A DNA stretch of 64,000 bases, taken from contig NZ_JABSNP010000013.1 in the NCBI RefSeq assembly GCF_013294115.1, positions 62,001 through 126,000 on the forward strand, given 5' to 3'. Origin of the DNA: Hymenobacter caeli (GTDB taxonomy: Bacteria; Bacteroidota; Bacteroidia; Cytophagales; Hymenobacteraceae). Position 1 is the first letter of the stretch; the number at the start of each line of letters is the position of its first letter. The notes beneath the pieces are model-generated. The model was not told the origin of the DNA. It saw only the letters and a list, made by a program, of their open reading frames with translations, and did not search any database. A program made the translations under genes and the position numbers. This document shows positions 33,442 through 43,597 of the stretch, in pieces.

Positions 33442-36400
33442 ATGACCATAACGATTACCCCGCCGCCGCGCGCGCTTTTCCGCGGGCGGGCCGCTCTTGC
33501 GCGTGCCTGGGCCCTGCTGCTGGGCCTGCTGGCCGCGCAGGCCCAGGCCCAGACCATCACCTTCCCCCGCGCTGCGCCGTTCAGCGGCACCAGCACGTCG
33601 AACTTCACCCTCGGCGGCACGGCCCAGCTCACGGCGGCGGGCACCACGCCCCTGGACGCCGCCGGCGCGGGGGCGCTGCGGCTCACCAACGCCGTGGGCA
33701 ACCAGGCCGGCTACGCCATCGACAACCTCACGTTTGGCACGCCGAACGGCTTTAGCATCGCCTTCGAGTTTTTCGCCTACGGCACCACCAGCACCAGCGG
33801 CACGCCGGCCGTGCCGGCCCCGGCCGACGGCATCAGCGTGTTTTTGGTGGACGGGGCCGGCACCGACCCGGGCGCGGGCCAGTTCGCCATCGGGGCCACG
33901 GGCGGCTCGCTGGGCTACGACAAGAAAACGGCGGCCCCCGTGTCCGCGGGCGTCACCAAGGGCTACCTGGGCATCGGCCTCGACGAGTACGGCAACTACT
34001 CCAACCCCACGGAGGGGCGCGTGGGGGGGGCGGGTTTCGTGCCCAACGCCGTGGCCCTGCGCGGGCCCTACGACCCCGTGACGCCCACCAACGGCTACGC
34101 CTACCTCGCCGGCACCGGCACGCTGGGCTTCAACCTGGCCGCCGGCGGCAGCGCCCGCGTTACGGCCCCCGCCGCCGCCGGGTACCGCAAGGCCTACATC
34201 AACGTGATTCCGGTGGTGAACGCCGTGTCCGGCGCGGTCACGTACCGCATCACGGTGCGAATTCAGAACGGGCAGACACTGACCACCACCGTGAACAATG
34301 TGACGGTGACCAACCCGCCGCCCACGCTGCGGGTGGGCTTCGCGGCCTCGACCGGCGGCAACAACAGCATCCACGAGATTCGGGCGCTGGAAATTGTGCA
34401 GGCCCCCATCGCCAACGACGACCTGACCGGCACCCGCTACAACGCGCCGGTGGTGTTCAGCGTGCTGGCCAACGACGCGGTGCCCAGCGGGGCCCCGGCC
34501 ATCGACCCGGCCACCGTGGACCTCGACCCCACGACCGTGCCCATCGACCACGCCTACACCGTGCCCCAGGGCACCTTCACCGTCACCAACACCGGGGCGG
34601 TGACGTTCACGCCCGTGGGCAGCTTTTCGGGCACGTTCGCGATTCCGTACACCGTCAACAACCTCAACGGCAACATCTCCAACCCGGCCACCATCACGGT
34701 GGTGGTGACCGGGGCCGACGTGGCCTCCGCCGTGAGCGGCCCGGCCAGCGCCAACCCGGGCTCGACCATTGCCTACGCGGTGACGACCAGCAACAACGGC
34801 CAGGAAACGGCCACCAACGTCATCCCGACGCTGCAACTGGCCGTCGGGCTGACCGGTGTGGGGGTGCCGACGGGGGCCACCTACAACGCCGTTAGCGGCG
34901 TGGTTACGTTTGCCCAGGCCACGCTGGTGGCCGGCGCATCGGTCACCAACACCGTGACCGTGACCATCCCCGCAGCGGCGGCGGCGGGCACCGTTTACAC
35001 CAGCACGGCCAACTACGCCTACCCCAGCGGCCAAGCAGTGCCCGACGTGGTGCCGGGCAATAACTCGTCGGCCATTACCACCACCGTGGCCGGGGCGGCC
35101 AACATTGCCGGCGCCTGCGCCATGCCCGGCAAAGACGGCCCCGTGACGCTGAATGGTACCGCAATGCCCAACACGTACTACCCGGGCCTGACGGCCGCGG
35201 CCGGCAACAAATTCCTGACCGTGGGTACCACGCCCACCGGCAACACGGCGGCCCCCATCGCCGCTGGCGACCTGCTGTTAATTATGCAGATGCAGGGCGC
35301 GAACATCGACGTGACCAGCACCGCCAGCTACGGCGCCGTGAGTACCACCAACTACACCGCCGGCCAGTACGAGTACGCCGTGGCTGCCAGCGGCGTGGAC
35401 GGTGCCGGCAACCTACAGCTGGCGGGGGCCCTGGGCAAAACGTACGCAAACGCGGGGCCCACGGGCGGCAACACGGGGCAGCGCCGCTTCCAGGTTATCC
35501 GGGTGCCGCAGTACTCGTCGCTCACCATTGCCGGCACGGTAACAGGCCTGGCCTGGAACGGCACGACCGGCGGCGTGCTGGCCATGGACGTGGCCGGGCA
35601 AACCAATTTTGGCGTCGGCGGTACGCTGGACATGAGCGGTAAAGGCTTCCGCGGCGGGGCCGGCCGGCAAAGCACCAGCAGCGGTAGCACCACCTCGGCC
35701 CTCGACGAAAACACCTACCTCACCGCCGCGGGCAATATCCACGGCTCGAAAGCGGAAGGCCTCGCGGGGCGGCCGCTGTCGGTGTACGACGGCACAGCCG
35801 CGCAAACGGACGCCGCCAATGCCTACCTCAACGGCAGCTACGGCCGCGGGGCCCCGGCCACGGGCGGCGGCGGCGGCAACAACGGCACGACGACTAACAA
35901 GAAGAACTTCGTCGCCACCGCCGACGCGGGCGGGGGCGGCGGGGCCAACGGGGGCGCGGGCAAGACGGGGGCGAACGGCGGTGCCAACGCCAACGGCGGC
36001 ACCGGCGGGGCGGCGTCGACCACGCTCACGACCGACCGCTTGCAGCTGGGCGGCGGCGGCGGCGCGGGCACCAACAGCACGGCCACGCCCCTGCAATCGA
36101 GCGGCGGGGTGGGCGGCGGCCTCGTCGTGGTGCGCTCGGGCACCGTCGTGGGCACCGGCACCATCCTGGCCAACGGCACCGCCGGCACCAGCCCCCTCGC
36201 GACGCAGGGCGGCGGCGGCGGCGGCGGCGCGGGCGGCACGGTGCTGCTGACGGCTGATTCCGGCCTGGGCCTGGTCAGCGTGCAAGCCAAGGGCGGCGAC
36301 GGGGGCAGCACCGCCCCCAGCGGCGGGGGCGGGGGCGGCGGCATCGTTTACAGCACGGCTGCGGTCACCTCGTCGGTCACGGCCGGTGCCGGCGGTACCG

Positions 36401-37515
36401 GCGGCGGCCCGGGCCTGGCCAGCACCAACATTAACCTGGCAGGTAGCCTGTCGGGCACTGCCTGCGCGCCGGCACCCACCGTTGCGCTGCGGGCCACAAC
36501 CCCGCAAGTGACGCGCTCGGGCAGCGGCGTGAACCCGGCTTCCTACGTGATGACGGTGTCCAACACCGGCGGCGGCTTCACGGGCCTGAGCGCCGTGCCG
36601 GCGCTGGCCACCAACAGCGCGGGGCTGTTCACCTACGCCAGCACCACCGGGGCCCTGCTCCGCTACGCCGACGGCACCACCAAAGCCCTGGTGGCGGGCA
36701 CCGACTACACCGCGCCCACGGTTGGGGCAACGGCCCCGGCGTTTGTCCTCAACCCGTTGCTCAGCGTGCCGGCCGGGGCCAGTGTGGAGTTCGGCTTCAA
36801 GGCCAACATCGCCCCGGCGGCGGTTAATAACGTGGCCTACCAGTCCAACGCCGCCGCTACTTACCTCGACCCCCAGCGCATCATCGCCCTGCTCACGGCC
36901 CCGGCCACGGCCTACACGAGCCCGGGCGGCACCCTCGCCCCCGACGCGGTGACCATCGTGGCCCCGCTGCCCGTGGAGCTGACCAAGTTCACGGCCGTGG
37001 CCGTGGGGGCCGACGCGCTGCTGAACTGGCGCACGGCCCAGGAGCTGAACAACCACCACTTCGACGTGGAGCGCTCGGCCGACGGGCAGGCCTTTCAGAA
37101 AGTCGGGGCCCTGCCCGGCCACGGCACCGTGAGCACAGCGTCGGACTACCGCTACACTGATACCGGGGCCGGGGCGCTGGGCATCGGCGTGCTCTACTAC
37201 CGCCTGCGGCAGGTGGACAACAACGGGGCCTGGAACCTGACCCAGCCCGTGGCGGTGGCCTTTCGCCGGGTGGCCAACGCCGCGGTGGCCGTGTTCCCCA
37301 ACCCCACCACCGGCCAGGCCACCCTGGACCTGAGCGGCCTGCCCGCTGGCACCTACGCCGTGCAGGTGCTGGACCTGACGGGCCGCGTGGTGCTGCGCTA
37401 CGCCTACCAGCCGGGCCCCCAGCCCCTGGACGTGCGGCCCCTGGCCAGCGGCACCTACTTCGTGCGGGTGCAGGGCAACGGCGTCAACGCCACGCTGCCG
37501 CTGCTGCGCCAGTAA
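33442..37515 (+). CDS. Large T9SS-secreted adhesin with lectin-like domain and glycine-rich region
   Basis: The 1357-residue protein has a signal peptide ending AQAQ. Residues about 40-325 look like an L-type lectin domain (GFSIAFEFFAYG, ADGISVFLVDG, GYLGIGLDEYGNY). A VLAND-type Ig-like repeat (about 330-430), a DUF11-like segment (about 430-560), a domain with TLNGTAMPNTYYPG, then a very Gly-rich zone (about 740-990) follow. Near the C-terminus is a WRTAQELNNHHFDVERS fibronectin-like segment, then a T9SS type A sorting domain (FPNPTTGQATLDLSG to LPLLRQ). It is probably a surface adhesin binding carbohydrate; ligand unknown. A terminator follows. Confidence 0.88.
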   Translation: MTITITPPPRALFRGRAALARAWALLLGLLAAQAQAQTITFPRAAPFSGTSTSNFTLGGTAQLTAAGTTPLDAAGAGALRLTNAVGNQAGYAIDNLTFGTPNGFSIAFEFFAYGTTSTSGTPAVPAPADGISVFLVDGAGTDPGAGQFAIGATGGSLGYDKKTAAPVSAGVTKGYLGIGLDEYGNYSNPTEGRVGGAGFVPNAVALRGPYDPVTPTNGYAYLAGTGTLGFNLAAGGSARVTAPAAAGYRKAYINVIPVVNAVSGAVTYRITVRIQNGQTLTTTVNNVTVTNPPPTLRVGFAASTGGNNSIHEIRALEIVQAPIANDDLTGTRYNAPVVFSVLANDAVPSGAPAIDPATVDLDPTTVPIDHAYTVPQGTFTVTNTGAVTFTPVGSFSGTFAIPYTVNNLNGNISNPATITVVVTGADVASAVSGPASANPGSTIAYAVTTSNNGQETATNVIPTLQLAVGLTGVGVPTGATYNAVSGVVTFAQATLVAGASVTNTVTVTIPAAAAAGTVYTSTANYAYPSGQAVPDVVPGNNSSAITTTVAGAANIAGACAMPGKDGPVTLNGTAMPNTYYPGLTAAAGNKFLTVGTTPTGNTAAPIAAGDLLLIMQMQGANIDVTSTASYGAVSTTNYTAGQYEYAVAASGVDGAGNLQLAGALGKTYANAGPTGGNTGQRRFQVIRVPQYSSLTIAGTVTGLAWNGTTGGVLAMDVAGQTNFGVGGTLDMSGKGFRGGAGRQSTSSGSTTSALDENTYLTAAGNIHGSKAEGLAGRPLSVYDGTAAQTDAANAYLNGSYGRGAPATGGGGGNNGTTTNKKNFVATADAGGGGGANGGAGKTGANGGANANGGTGGAASTTLTTDRLQLGGGGGAGTNSTATPLQSSGGVGGGLVVVRSGTVVGTGTILANGTAGTSPLATQGGGGGGGAGGTVLLTADSGLGLVSVQAKGGDGGSTAPSGGGGGGGIVYSTAAVTSSVTAGAGGTGGGPGLASTNINLAGSLSGTACAPAPTVALRATTPQVTRSGSGVNPASYVMTVSNTGGGFTGLSAVPALATNSAGLFTYASTTGALLRYADGTTKALVAGTDYTAPTVGATAPAFVLNPLLSVPAGASVEFGFKANIAPAAVNNVAYQSNAAATYLDPQRIIALLTAPATAYTSPGGTLAPDAVTIVAPLPVELTKFTAVAVGADALLNWRTAQELNNHHFDVERSADGQAFQKVGALPGHGTVSTASDYRYTDTGAGALGIGVLYYRLRQVDNNGAWNLTQPVAVAFRRVANAAVAVFPNPTTGQATLDLSGLPAGTYAVQVLDLTGRVVLRYAYQPGPQPLDVRPLASGTYFVRVQGNGVNATLPLLRQ

Positions 37516-37547
37516 GCGGAAGCGCCCATCGGCTTGCGCATAAAGTA

Positions 37548-37577
37548 AAGCCTCCGGCCCCCGCCGGAGGCTTTTTT
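37548..37577 (+). terminator. Intrinsic terminator after the adhesin gene
   Basis: AAGCCTCCGGC (37548-37558) pairs with its complement at 37563-37573 around a 4-base loop, ending in six T residues. It lies 32 bases after the adhesin stop codon. Confidence 0.9.
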
Positions 37578-37701
37578 GCGTTGTGCACCCGGGCGCGGCG
37601 GTCGGCCGGCAACGTTTCGGCTGCTCGATGATTAGGGCGGCCGGGGCCCGCGTTTGGGCGGGGTGCGCAGTACATTCACGGGAAAAAATTTCCCTTTGCC
37701 C

Positions 37702-40700
37702 TTGCATTCCTTATTTCTTCGGCGGCTGCTGCTGCTCGTGCTGCTGGGGGCCCCGCTGCTGGCCCCGGCCCAGCGCCGCGCTTCGCCGCAGTTAAAAGTT
37801 AAAAGTTATAAGTTAAAAGCTGCTCACAAGGAGCGTAAGCCAGCTGTTAACTCAAAAATTTTAACTCTTAACTCTCAGCAGCCCGCCTTCACGCAGTACC
37901 TGCACTCGGCCTGGGTCGACTCGCTGATGCGGGTGCTCACGCCCGACCAGCGGGCGGCGCAGCTGTTCATGGTGGCCGCGTACTCCAACCGGCAGCGCAT
38001 CGACGAGGACTCCGTGTCGGCCCTGGTGCAGCAGTACGGGGTGGGCGGGCTGATTTTTTTCCAGGGGGGGCCGGTGCGGCAATCCAAGCTGCTGAACCGC
38101 TACCAGGGCCAGGCCCGGGTGCCGCTGCTGGTGGCCCTCGACGGCGAGTGGGGCGCGGGCATGCGGCTCGACAGCATCGAGAAATTCCCGTACCAGATGA
38201 GCCTGGGCGCGGTGGCCGGGGCCGACACGGCCCTGTTCTACGACATGGGGCGCGAGGTGGCCCGGCAGTTTCGGCGGCTGGGCATGCACGTCAACTTCGC
38301 CCCGGTGGTCGACGTGAACAACAACGCCGCCAACCCCGTCATCGGCTTCCGCAGCTGGGGCGAAAACCCGGCGGCCGTGACGCGCGCCAGCCGCGAATAC
38401 ATGCGCGGCATGCAGGACGCCGGCCTGCTGGCCGTGGCCAAGCACTTTCCCGGGCACGGCGACGTGGACACCGACTCGCACCTGGCCCTGCCGCTGGTGC
38501 GCGTGGACCGCCGCCGGCTCGACTCGCTGGAGCTGCCGCCGTTTCGGGGCCTCATCGCCAGCGGGTTGGGGGGCATGATGGTGGCCCACCTCAACGTGCC
38601 AGCCCTGGACAGCACCGGGGTGCCCACCACGCTCTCGCGGCCGGTGATAACGGGCTTTTTGCGGGGCCAGCTGGGCTTTAAGGGCTTGATTTTCACGGAT
38701 GCCATGAACATGAAGGGCGTCATCAGCAAGTACCCGGCCGGCGAGGCCGACGTGCGGGCCCTGCAAGCCGGCAACGACGTGCTGGAGTTCAGCAAAAACG
38801 TGCCGCTGGCCCTGCGCATGGTGCGGGCGGCCGTGGACAGCGGCCGCATCTCGCAAAAGGAAATCGACCAGCACTGCCGCCGCGTGCTGGCCCTCAAGCA
38901 GTGGGCCGGGCTGAACCACTACCGGCCCGTGGACCTGCAAAACCTCGCCGCCGACCTCAACCCGCCCCACGCCCGCTACCTCAGCCACCGCCTCACCGAG
39001 CTGAGCCTCACGCTGCTGCGCAACCAGCGGAGCCTGCTGCCGCTGCGCCGCCTCGACACGCTGCGGGTGGCCACGCTGGTGCTCGGCGGGGCCCCGCGCG
39101 ACACTACCGACTTCCAGCGGGCGGTGGCCGACTACGTGCCCACCGCCCACTTCCACGCCCCGGCCACCCCCACGCTCGATGAGCTGACGCGCCTGCGCGA
39201 AGCCCTGAAACCCTACAACCTGGTGCTGGTGAGCCTGCAAGGCCTGGGCCGCCTGCCGGCCACCAACTTCGGCATCACGCCCGAGGATAACCTGCTGCTG
39301 CGCGAGCTGGTGGGCCAGCACCAGACGCTGGTGCTCAGCGTGTTTGGCTCGGCTTACGCCGTGGCCAAGGTGCGCGACCTCGACCGGGCCGCCGCCGTGG
39401 TGCTGGCCTACCAGGAAAGCCCCGACGCCCAGAGCCTGGCCGCCCAGCTCATCTTCGGCGGCGTGGGGGCCCAGGGCACGCTGCCCGTCACGGTGAGCAA
39501 CGCCCTGCCGCGGGGCTTCGGCCTGACCACCGCCGGCGGCCTGCGCCTGCGCTACGCCCACCCCGAAGACGTGGGCCTCGACGGCCGCCTCGAAGCCCGC
39601 CTCGACAGCCTTGTGGGCCGGGCCCTGGCGGCCCAGGCCGTGCCCGGCTGCCAGGTAGTAGTGGCACGGCGCGGCACCGTGGTGCTGCGCAAAAGCTACG
39701 GCAACCAGACCTACGCCGGCTACGACGAAACCGCGCCCATCCGGCCCCTGAAAAAAGCCCGGCACCCCCAGGAAACCGCCGCCCCCACGGGGGCCCTGCG
39801 CGTGCCCCGCCCCGTGGCCAACGACGACCTCTACGACCTAGCCTCGCTCACCAAATTACTGGCCGCCACGCCGGCCTTGCTCCAATTGGAGCAGGCGGGT
39901 AAGTTCAGCCCCGACAGCACGTTGGGCAACTACTTTCCCTTTCTGCGCGGCACTGACAAGGCGGATTTGAAGATGCGCGACGTGCTGGCCCACCAGGCCC
40001 GGCTCAAGGCGTTCATCCCGTTCTGGCAGGAGCTGCGGAAGCCGAGCGGGGCCCTGCGCCGCCGCTACTTCCGCGCCGATTCGTCGGCCCGGTTTCCGCT
40101 GCTGGTGGCCCGGGGCCTGTGGGCGAGCCGCAAATTGCCGGCCCGCATCAACCAGGAAATCGGGGCCTCGCCGCTCAACGCCCAGCCGGGCTACGTCTAT
40201 TCCGACCTCTCGTTTATGCTGTACCCGCAGCTGGTGCGGGCCCGCACGGGGCGGACGTTTGCGGACTACTTGCAGCGCGAAGTGTACCGGCCGCTGGGGG
40301 CCACCACGCTGGGCTTCCGGCCGGCGCGGCGCTTCCCGCTGGCCCGCCTCGTGCCCACGGAGGTCGATTCGGCCTTCCGCCGGCAGCTGCTGCACGGCAC
40401 GGTGCACGACGAAGGCGCGGCCCTGCTGGGCGGCTTCTCGGGCCACGCCGGCCTGTTTGGCGACGCCAACGACGTGGCCAAGCTCGTGCAGACCTACGCC
40501 TGGGGCGGGCGCTACGGCGGCCAGCAGCTTTTCGACCCCCAACTGCTGGCCGAGTGGACGCGCTGCCAGTTTTGCCCCGACAACCGCCGCGGCCTGGCCT
40601 TCGACCGCCCCGCCGCCAACCCGGCCCTGAACTTCGCCCCGGGCTCGTCGCCGGCCGCCTACGGCCACACCGGCTACACGGGCACCGCCTTCTACGTCGA

Positions 40701-40833
40701 GCCCAAGTATGATTTGGTGGTGGTATTCTTGTCGAACCGGGTGCACCCGACGCGCCGCAACAACAAGATTTCGGAGCTGAATTTGCGCACGGGCATCATG
40801 CAGGCGGCCATCGAGAGTGTGCTGAACCCGTAG
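37702..40833 (+). CDS. Fused GH3 glycosidase and beta-lactamase-type serine hydrolase
   Basis: No ATG precedes the conserved part; a TTG at 37702 gives a perfect signal peptide (MHSLFLRRLLLLVLL, ending APAQ), with another TTG at 37696. The 1043-residue protein has a GH3 N-terminal domain with K247-H248 (KHFPGHGD) and nucleophile D333 (TDAMNM), NagZ-like, then a GH3 C-domain, then a serine-hydrolase domain with SLTK at 715-718, YSD at 833-835 and HTG at 989-991. GH3 beta-N-acetylglucosaminidases plus a penicillin-binding fold suggest peptidoglycan turnover outside the cytoplasm. An AT-rich repeat is inserted in frame at 37790-37876. Confidence 0.88.
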   Translation: MHSLFLRRLLLLVLLGAPLLAPAQRRASPQLKVKSYKLKAAHKERKPAVNSKILTLNSQQPAFTQYLHSAWVDSLMRVLTPDQRAAQLFMVAAYSNRQRIDEDSVSALVQQYGVGGLIFFQGGPVRQSKLLNRYQGQARVPLLVALDGEWGAGMRLDSIEKFPYQMSLGAVAGADTALFYDMGREVARQFRRLGMHVNFAPVVDVNNNAANPVIGFRSWGENPAAVTRASREYMRGMQDAGLLAVAKHFPGHGDVDTDSHLALPLVRVDRRRLDSLELPPFRGLIASGLGGMMVAHLNVPALDSTGVPTTLSRPVITGFLRGQLGFKGLIFTDAMNMKGVISKYPAGEADVRALQAGNDVLEFSKNVPLALRMVRAAVDSGRISQKEIDQHCRRVLALKQWAGLNHYRPVDLQNLAADLNPPHARYLSHRLTELSLTLLRNQRSLLPLRRLDTLRVATLVLGGAPRDTTDFQRAVADYVPTAHFHAPATPTLDELTRLREALKPYNLVLVSLQGLGRLPATNFGITPEDNLLLRELVGQHQTLVLSVFGSAYAVAKVRDLDRAAAVVLAYQESPDAQSLAAQLIFGGVGAQGTLPVTVSNALPRGFGLTTAGGLRLRYAHPEDVGLDGRLEARLDSLVGRALAAQAVPGCQVVVARRGTVVLRKSYGNQTYAGYDETAPIRPLKKARHPQETAAPTGALRVPRPVANDDLYDLASLTKLLAATPALLQLEQAGKFSPDSTLGNYFPFLRGTDKADLKMRDVLAHQARLKAFIPFWQELRKPSGALRRRYFRADSSARFPLLVARGLWASRKLPARINQEIGASPLNAQPGYVYSDLSFMLYPQLVRARTGRTFADYLQREVYRPLGATTLGFRPARRFPLARLVPTEVDSAFRRQLLHGTVHDEGAALLGGFSGHAGLFGDANDVAKLVQTYAWGGRYGGQQLFDPQLLAEWTRCQFCPDNRRGLAFDRPAANPALNFAPGSSPAAYGHTGYTGTAFYVEPKYDLVVVFLSNRVHPTRRNNKISELNLRTGIMQAAIESVLNP
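37790..37876. repeat. AT-rich palindromic repeat inserted in frame in the GH3 gene
   Basis: About 87 bases just after the signal-peptide code are AT-rich and form an imperfect inverted repeat (AGTTAAAAGTTAAAAG-type left arm, TTTTAACTCTTAACTC-type right arm). It adds about 29 residues rich in Lys, Leu, Ser and Asn, with TTA, AAA and ATT codons that are rare in the surrounding gene. The frame is kept on both sides. Its words match the intergenic element at 1766-1836. Confidence 0.75.
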
Positions 40834-40968
40834 GGGCCCCGGCCAGAATGTGGGGCCAGGCCGTTTGCAGTTAGGTAGTTTAACGGCTATCGATTTGCCA
40901 CCAGGGCCCTATATTCACGTCGTCGTTTACCCCTTGATGCCTAGCTGCTCGTGCTCGCACCCAACGAA

Positions 40969-41313
40969 ATGTCCACTTTCGCCTTGGCCATAGTCGGAAC
41001 CGGCGTGGTGGTTGCTGCCGCGCTGATGGCCAACCCGCCGGCCCTCACTGACAGCGCCTTGTTCCGCCGCTGGACGCAGGGCCTGCCCGCCGGCGTGGCC
41101 ACCAGCGTATCGGAAGCCGCTTGGAAACGTTTGGTGCGCACGTACTATGCCTGCGTCGTGGGGACTTTTGCGGTGCTGGGCGTGCTGGTGCATTGGGTGT
41201 TGCCGGCCAACCGGGCGTTGCCGGCGGCTGCGCTCTTATGCTTGGCCACGGTGTGGGCAGCACGCTTTTTCATTCGGCGCTACCTGCTGCGCCAAGTGCT
41301 GCCACTGGCGTAA
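40969..41313 (+). CDS. Small membrane protein of unknown function
   Basis: The 114-residue product starts at the ATG of MSTFALAIVGTG; an upstream in-frame GTG is less likely. It has three hydrophobic segments, near residues 3-21, 63-85 and 88-105. No recognised domain. The third segment is followed by basic residues (RRYLLR), suggesting an inner-membrane protein. It ends 25 bases from the convergent gene at 41339, with a small GC hairpin between them. Confidence 0.65.
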   Translation: MSTFALAIVGTGVVVAAALMANPPALTDSALFRRWTQGLPAGVATSVSEAAWKRLVRTYYACVVGTFAVLGVLVHWVLPANRALPAAALLCLATVWAARFFIRRYLLRQVLPLA

Positions 41314-41338
41314 CGCCGCGGCTTCCAGCGCCCCGGCG

Positions 41339-41764
41339 CTACCTGATTTTCTGCTCGCCCAGCAGCCAGGCCACGGCGTCGGTTTCGGTAATCACCTGGT
41401 TCATGCGGAACGGCTGGCCGGCGTAGGAGGCCGGCTCGGGCACCACGCCGTCCTGCATAAACTCCTCGCGCAGGCCGGGAGCCATGAAGTACACCAGGCA
41501 CACCGGGGGCCCCAGCGCGTGCACCAGCTGGTCGTAGTACTCGCCCAGCAGCCAGGCCAGCGTGGCCGGGGCGCTGCGGTGCCGCCGCCGGATGTCGAGC
41601 AGCCAGTAGCGGGCCCGGTGCGGCTGGGCGGCGGCCAGCAGGTCGTCGTAGCCGCGGCGGGCCTCCGCTTCCGTGACGGGCCGGAGCCAGCGGCCCAGCA
41701 GGATATTGTGGTGGCTTTGGTAGATAATATCCAGAAAATCAGCCGATTGGTAGGTTGTATTCAT
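41339..41764 (-). CDS. Unidentified small cytoplasmic protein
   Basis: The 141-residue protein lacks a signal or membrane segment. The pattern of alternating strands and helices (YWLLDIRRRH, VCLVYFMAPG, NQVITETDAVAWLLGE) recalls STAS or SpoIIAA-like folds, but the match is too weak to name. It is convergent with the small membrane protein gene and divergent from the acyl-CoA ligase gene. Confidence 0.6.
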   Translation of the reverse strand: MNTTYQSADFLDIIYQSHHNILLGRWLRPVTEAEARRGYDDLLAAAQPHRARYWLLDIRRRHRSAPATLAWLLGEYYDQLVHALGPPVCLVYFMAPGLREEFMQDGVVPEPASYAGQPFRMNQVITETDAVAWLLGEQKIR

Positions 41765-41853
41765 TGATAGCGGTGGGCATAGCGGCCGCTACGCAAAGCG
41801 TGGGCGTTGGGTTCAACGGTGAAGCCTGGCCAAGGTTGAGCCGCCGGGCTGGT

Positions 41854-41887
41854 TTTGGGCCGAAACGCCCGCCTTTTGCTACCTTAC
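41854..41887 (+). promoter_or_regulatory. Possible promoter of the acyl-CoA ligase gene
   Basis: TTTG at 41854-41857 and TACCTTAC at 41880-41887 are 22 bases apart, slightly wider than the usual spacing. The -7-like box differs from TAnnTTTG at the end. The ATG at 41919 is 32 bases downstream. Confidence 0.35.
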
Positions 41888-41918
41888 GGGCCTGGTGTCA
41901 TTCCCACCCCGCCCGCTT

Positions 41919-43544
41919 ATGTTAGGACTGATGATGGCCGAGCCGCTGCGCGTGGCCGGCATACTCGAACACGCCGCCAAATGGCACGCCGACACCGAAA
42001 TCGTGGCGCGCCTGCCCGAGGGCGGCATTCACCGCTACACCTACGCCGCCGCCCACCGCCGCGCCAAGCAGCTGGCCAAGGCCCTGTTGCGCCTGGGCGT
42101 GGCCCCCGGCGACCGGGTGGGCACCCTGGCCTGGAACACCCACCGCCACTTCGAGCTGTACTACGGCGTGGCCGGCATCGGGGCGGTGTGCCACACCGTC
42201 AACCCGCGCCTGTTTCCCGAGCAGCTGGTGTACATCCTCAACCACGCCGAGGACCGGCTCCTGTTCTTCGACCTCACCTTTCTGCCCCTCGTGGAGCGCC
42301 TGGCCCCCATCTGCCCCCAGGTGGAGAAATGGGTGCTGCTGGCGGGCCCCGAGCACCTGCCCGCCCAGTCGGCCCTGCCCGGCCTGTGCAGCTACGAAGA
42401 CCTGCTCAGCGCCGAGCGGGCCGACTACGCGTGGCCGCTGTTCGACGAAAACACGGCCTGCTCGCTCTGCTACACCTCCGGCACCACCGACCAGCCCAAG
42501 GGCGTGCTCTACTCGCACCGCTCCACGGTGCTGCACGCGCTGGCGGCCTGCCTGCCCGATTCGCTCGGCTGCGCGGCCCTCGACGTCATCATGCCCGTGG
42601 TGCCCATGTTCCACGTCAACGCCTGGGGCCTGCCCTACGCGGCGCCCATCGTGGGGGCCAAGCTGGTGCTGCCCGGCGCGGGCATGGACAGCGCCAGCCT
42701 CTACGAACTCTTTGAGAGCGAGGGCGTGACGTTCTCGGCCGGGGTGCCCACCATTTGGCTGGCGCTGCTGCAATTCATGCGCGAGGGCCACCGGCAGTTT
42801 TCCACCCTGCGGCGCACGGTGGTGGGCGGCAGCTCCTGCCCGCCGGCCCTGATGACGGCCTTCGAGGACGAGCTGCACGTGACCATCACCCACGCCTGGG
42901 GCATGACCGAAACCAGCCCCCTGGGCACCGGGGCCCGCCTCACGGCTAAGCACAAGGGCCTGAGCGCCGCCGAAAGCCTGCCCATCCGCGCCAAGCAGGG
43001 CCGCGTGGTGTACGGGGTGGACATGAAAATTGTGGACGACGAAGGCATCGCCCTGCCCCACAACGGCATGGCCTTCGGCGACTTGCTGGTGCGGGGGCCC
43101 TGGGTGGTGCGCGACTACTTCGGCAGCGGCACGCCCGGCGAGCTGACGGCCGACGGCTGGTTCCGCACCGGCGACGTGGCCACCATCGACCCCGACGGCT
43201 ACATGCAAATCACCGACCGCTCGAAGGACGTCATCAAGTCGGGCGGCGAGTGGATTTCCAGCATCGACCTCGAAAACCTGGCCATTTCGCACCCCGCCGT
43301 GGCCGAGGCCGCCGTCATCGGCGTGCCCAGCGCCCGCTGGGCCGAGCGGCCGCTGCTCATCGTGGTGCGCCGCCCGGGCCTCGACGTGTCGGCCAAGGAG
43401 CTGCTGGCGTTCTTCAAAGGCAAAGTGGCCCGCTTCTGCGAGCCCGACGCCGTGGAGTTCGTGGACCAGCTGCCCCACACGGCCACCGGCAAGCTCCTCA
43501 AAACGCAGCTGCGCAAGGATTTCGCGGGCTACGCCGTGGCGTAG
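41919..43544 (+). CDS. Fatty acyl-CoA ligase (AMP-dependent synthetase)
   Basis: The start [14 protein letters not shown] is taken over an in-frame GTG 24 bases upstream. The 541-residue enzyme has the ATP/AMP signature [19 protein letters not shown], the [10 protein letters not shown] motif, [12 protein letters not shown] and the hinge [15 protein letters not shown], with the catalytic Lys in [10 protein letters not shown] near the end. It activates carboxylic acids, probably medium- or long-chain fatty acids, to acyl-CoA through an acyl-AMP. It is cytoplasmic. It is not next to other beta-oxidation genes, so the exact substrate is unknown. Confidence 0.92.
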   Translation: MLGLMMAEPLRVAGILEHAAKWHADTEIVARLPEGGIHRYTYAAAHRRAKQLAKALLRLGVAPGDRVGTLAWNTHRHFELYYGVAGIGAVCHTVNPRLFPEQLVYILNHAEDRLLFFDLTFLPLVERLAPICPQVEKWVLLAGPEHLPAQSALPGLCSYEDLLSAERADYAWPLFDENTACSLCYTSGTTDQPKGVLYSHRSTVLHALAACLPDSLGCAALDVIMPVVPMFHVNAWGLPYAAPIVGAKLVLPGAGMDSASLYELFESEGVTFSAGVPTIWLALLQFMREGHRQFSTLRRTVVGGSSCPPALMTAFEDELHVTITHAWGMTETSPLGTGARLTAKHKGLSAAESLPIRAKQGRVVYGVDMKIVDDEGIALPHNGMAFGDLLVRGPWVVRDYFGSGTPGELTADGWFRTGDVATIDPDGYMQITDRSKDVIKSGGEWISSIDLENLAISHPAVAEAAVIGVPSARWAERPLLIVVRRPGLDVSAKELLAFFKGKVARFCEPDAVEFVDQLPHTATGKLLKTQLRKDFAGYAVA

Positions 43545-43597
43545 GAGAGGGGGCGGGGGCCGTTGGCCGGGGCCGTACCTTCGCCGGGCGGGCGCTC

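Noticed and set aside
35850..36400. GGC-rich stretch considered as a tandem DNA repeat array
   Set aside because: It is the coding sequence of a glycine-rich protein region with no fixed repeat unit.
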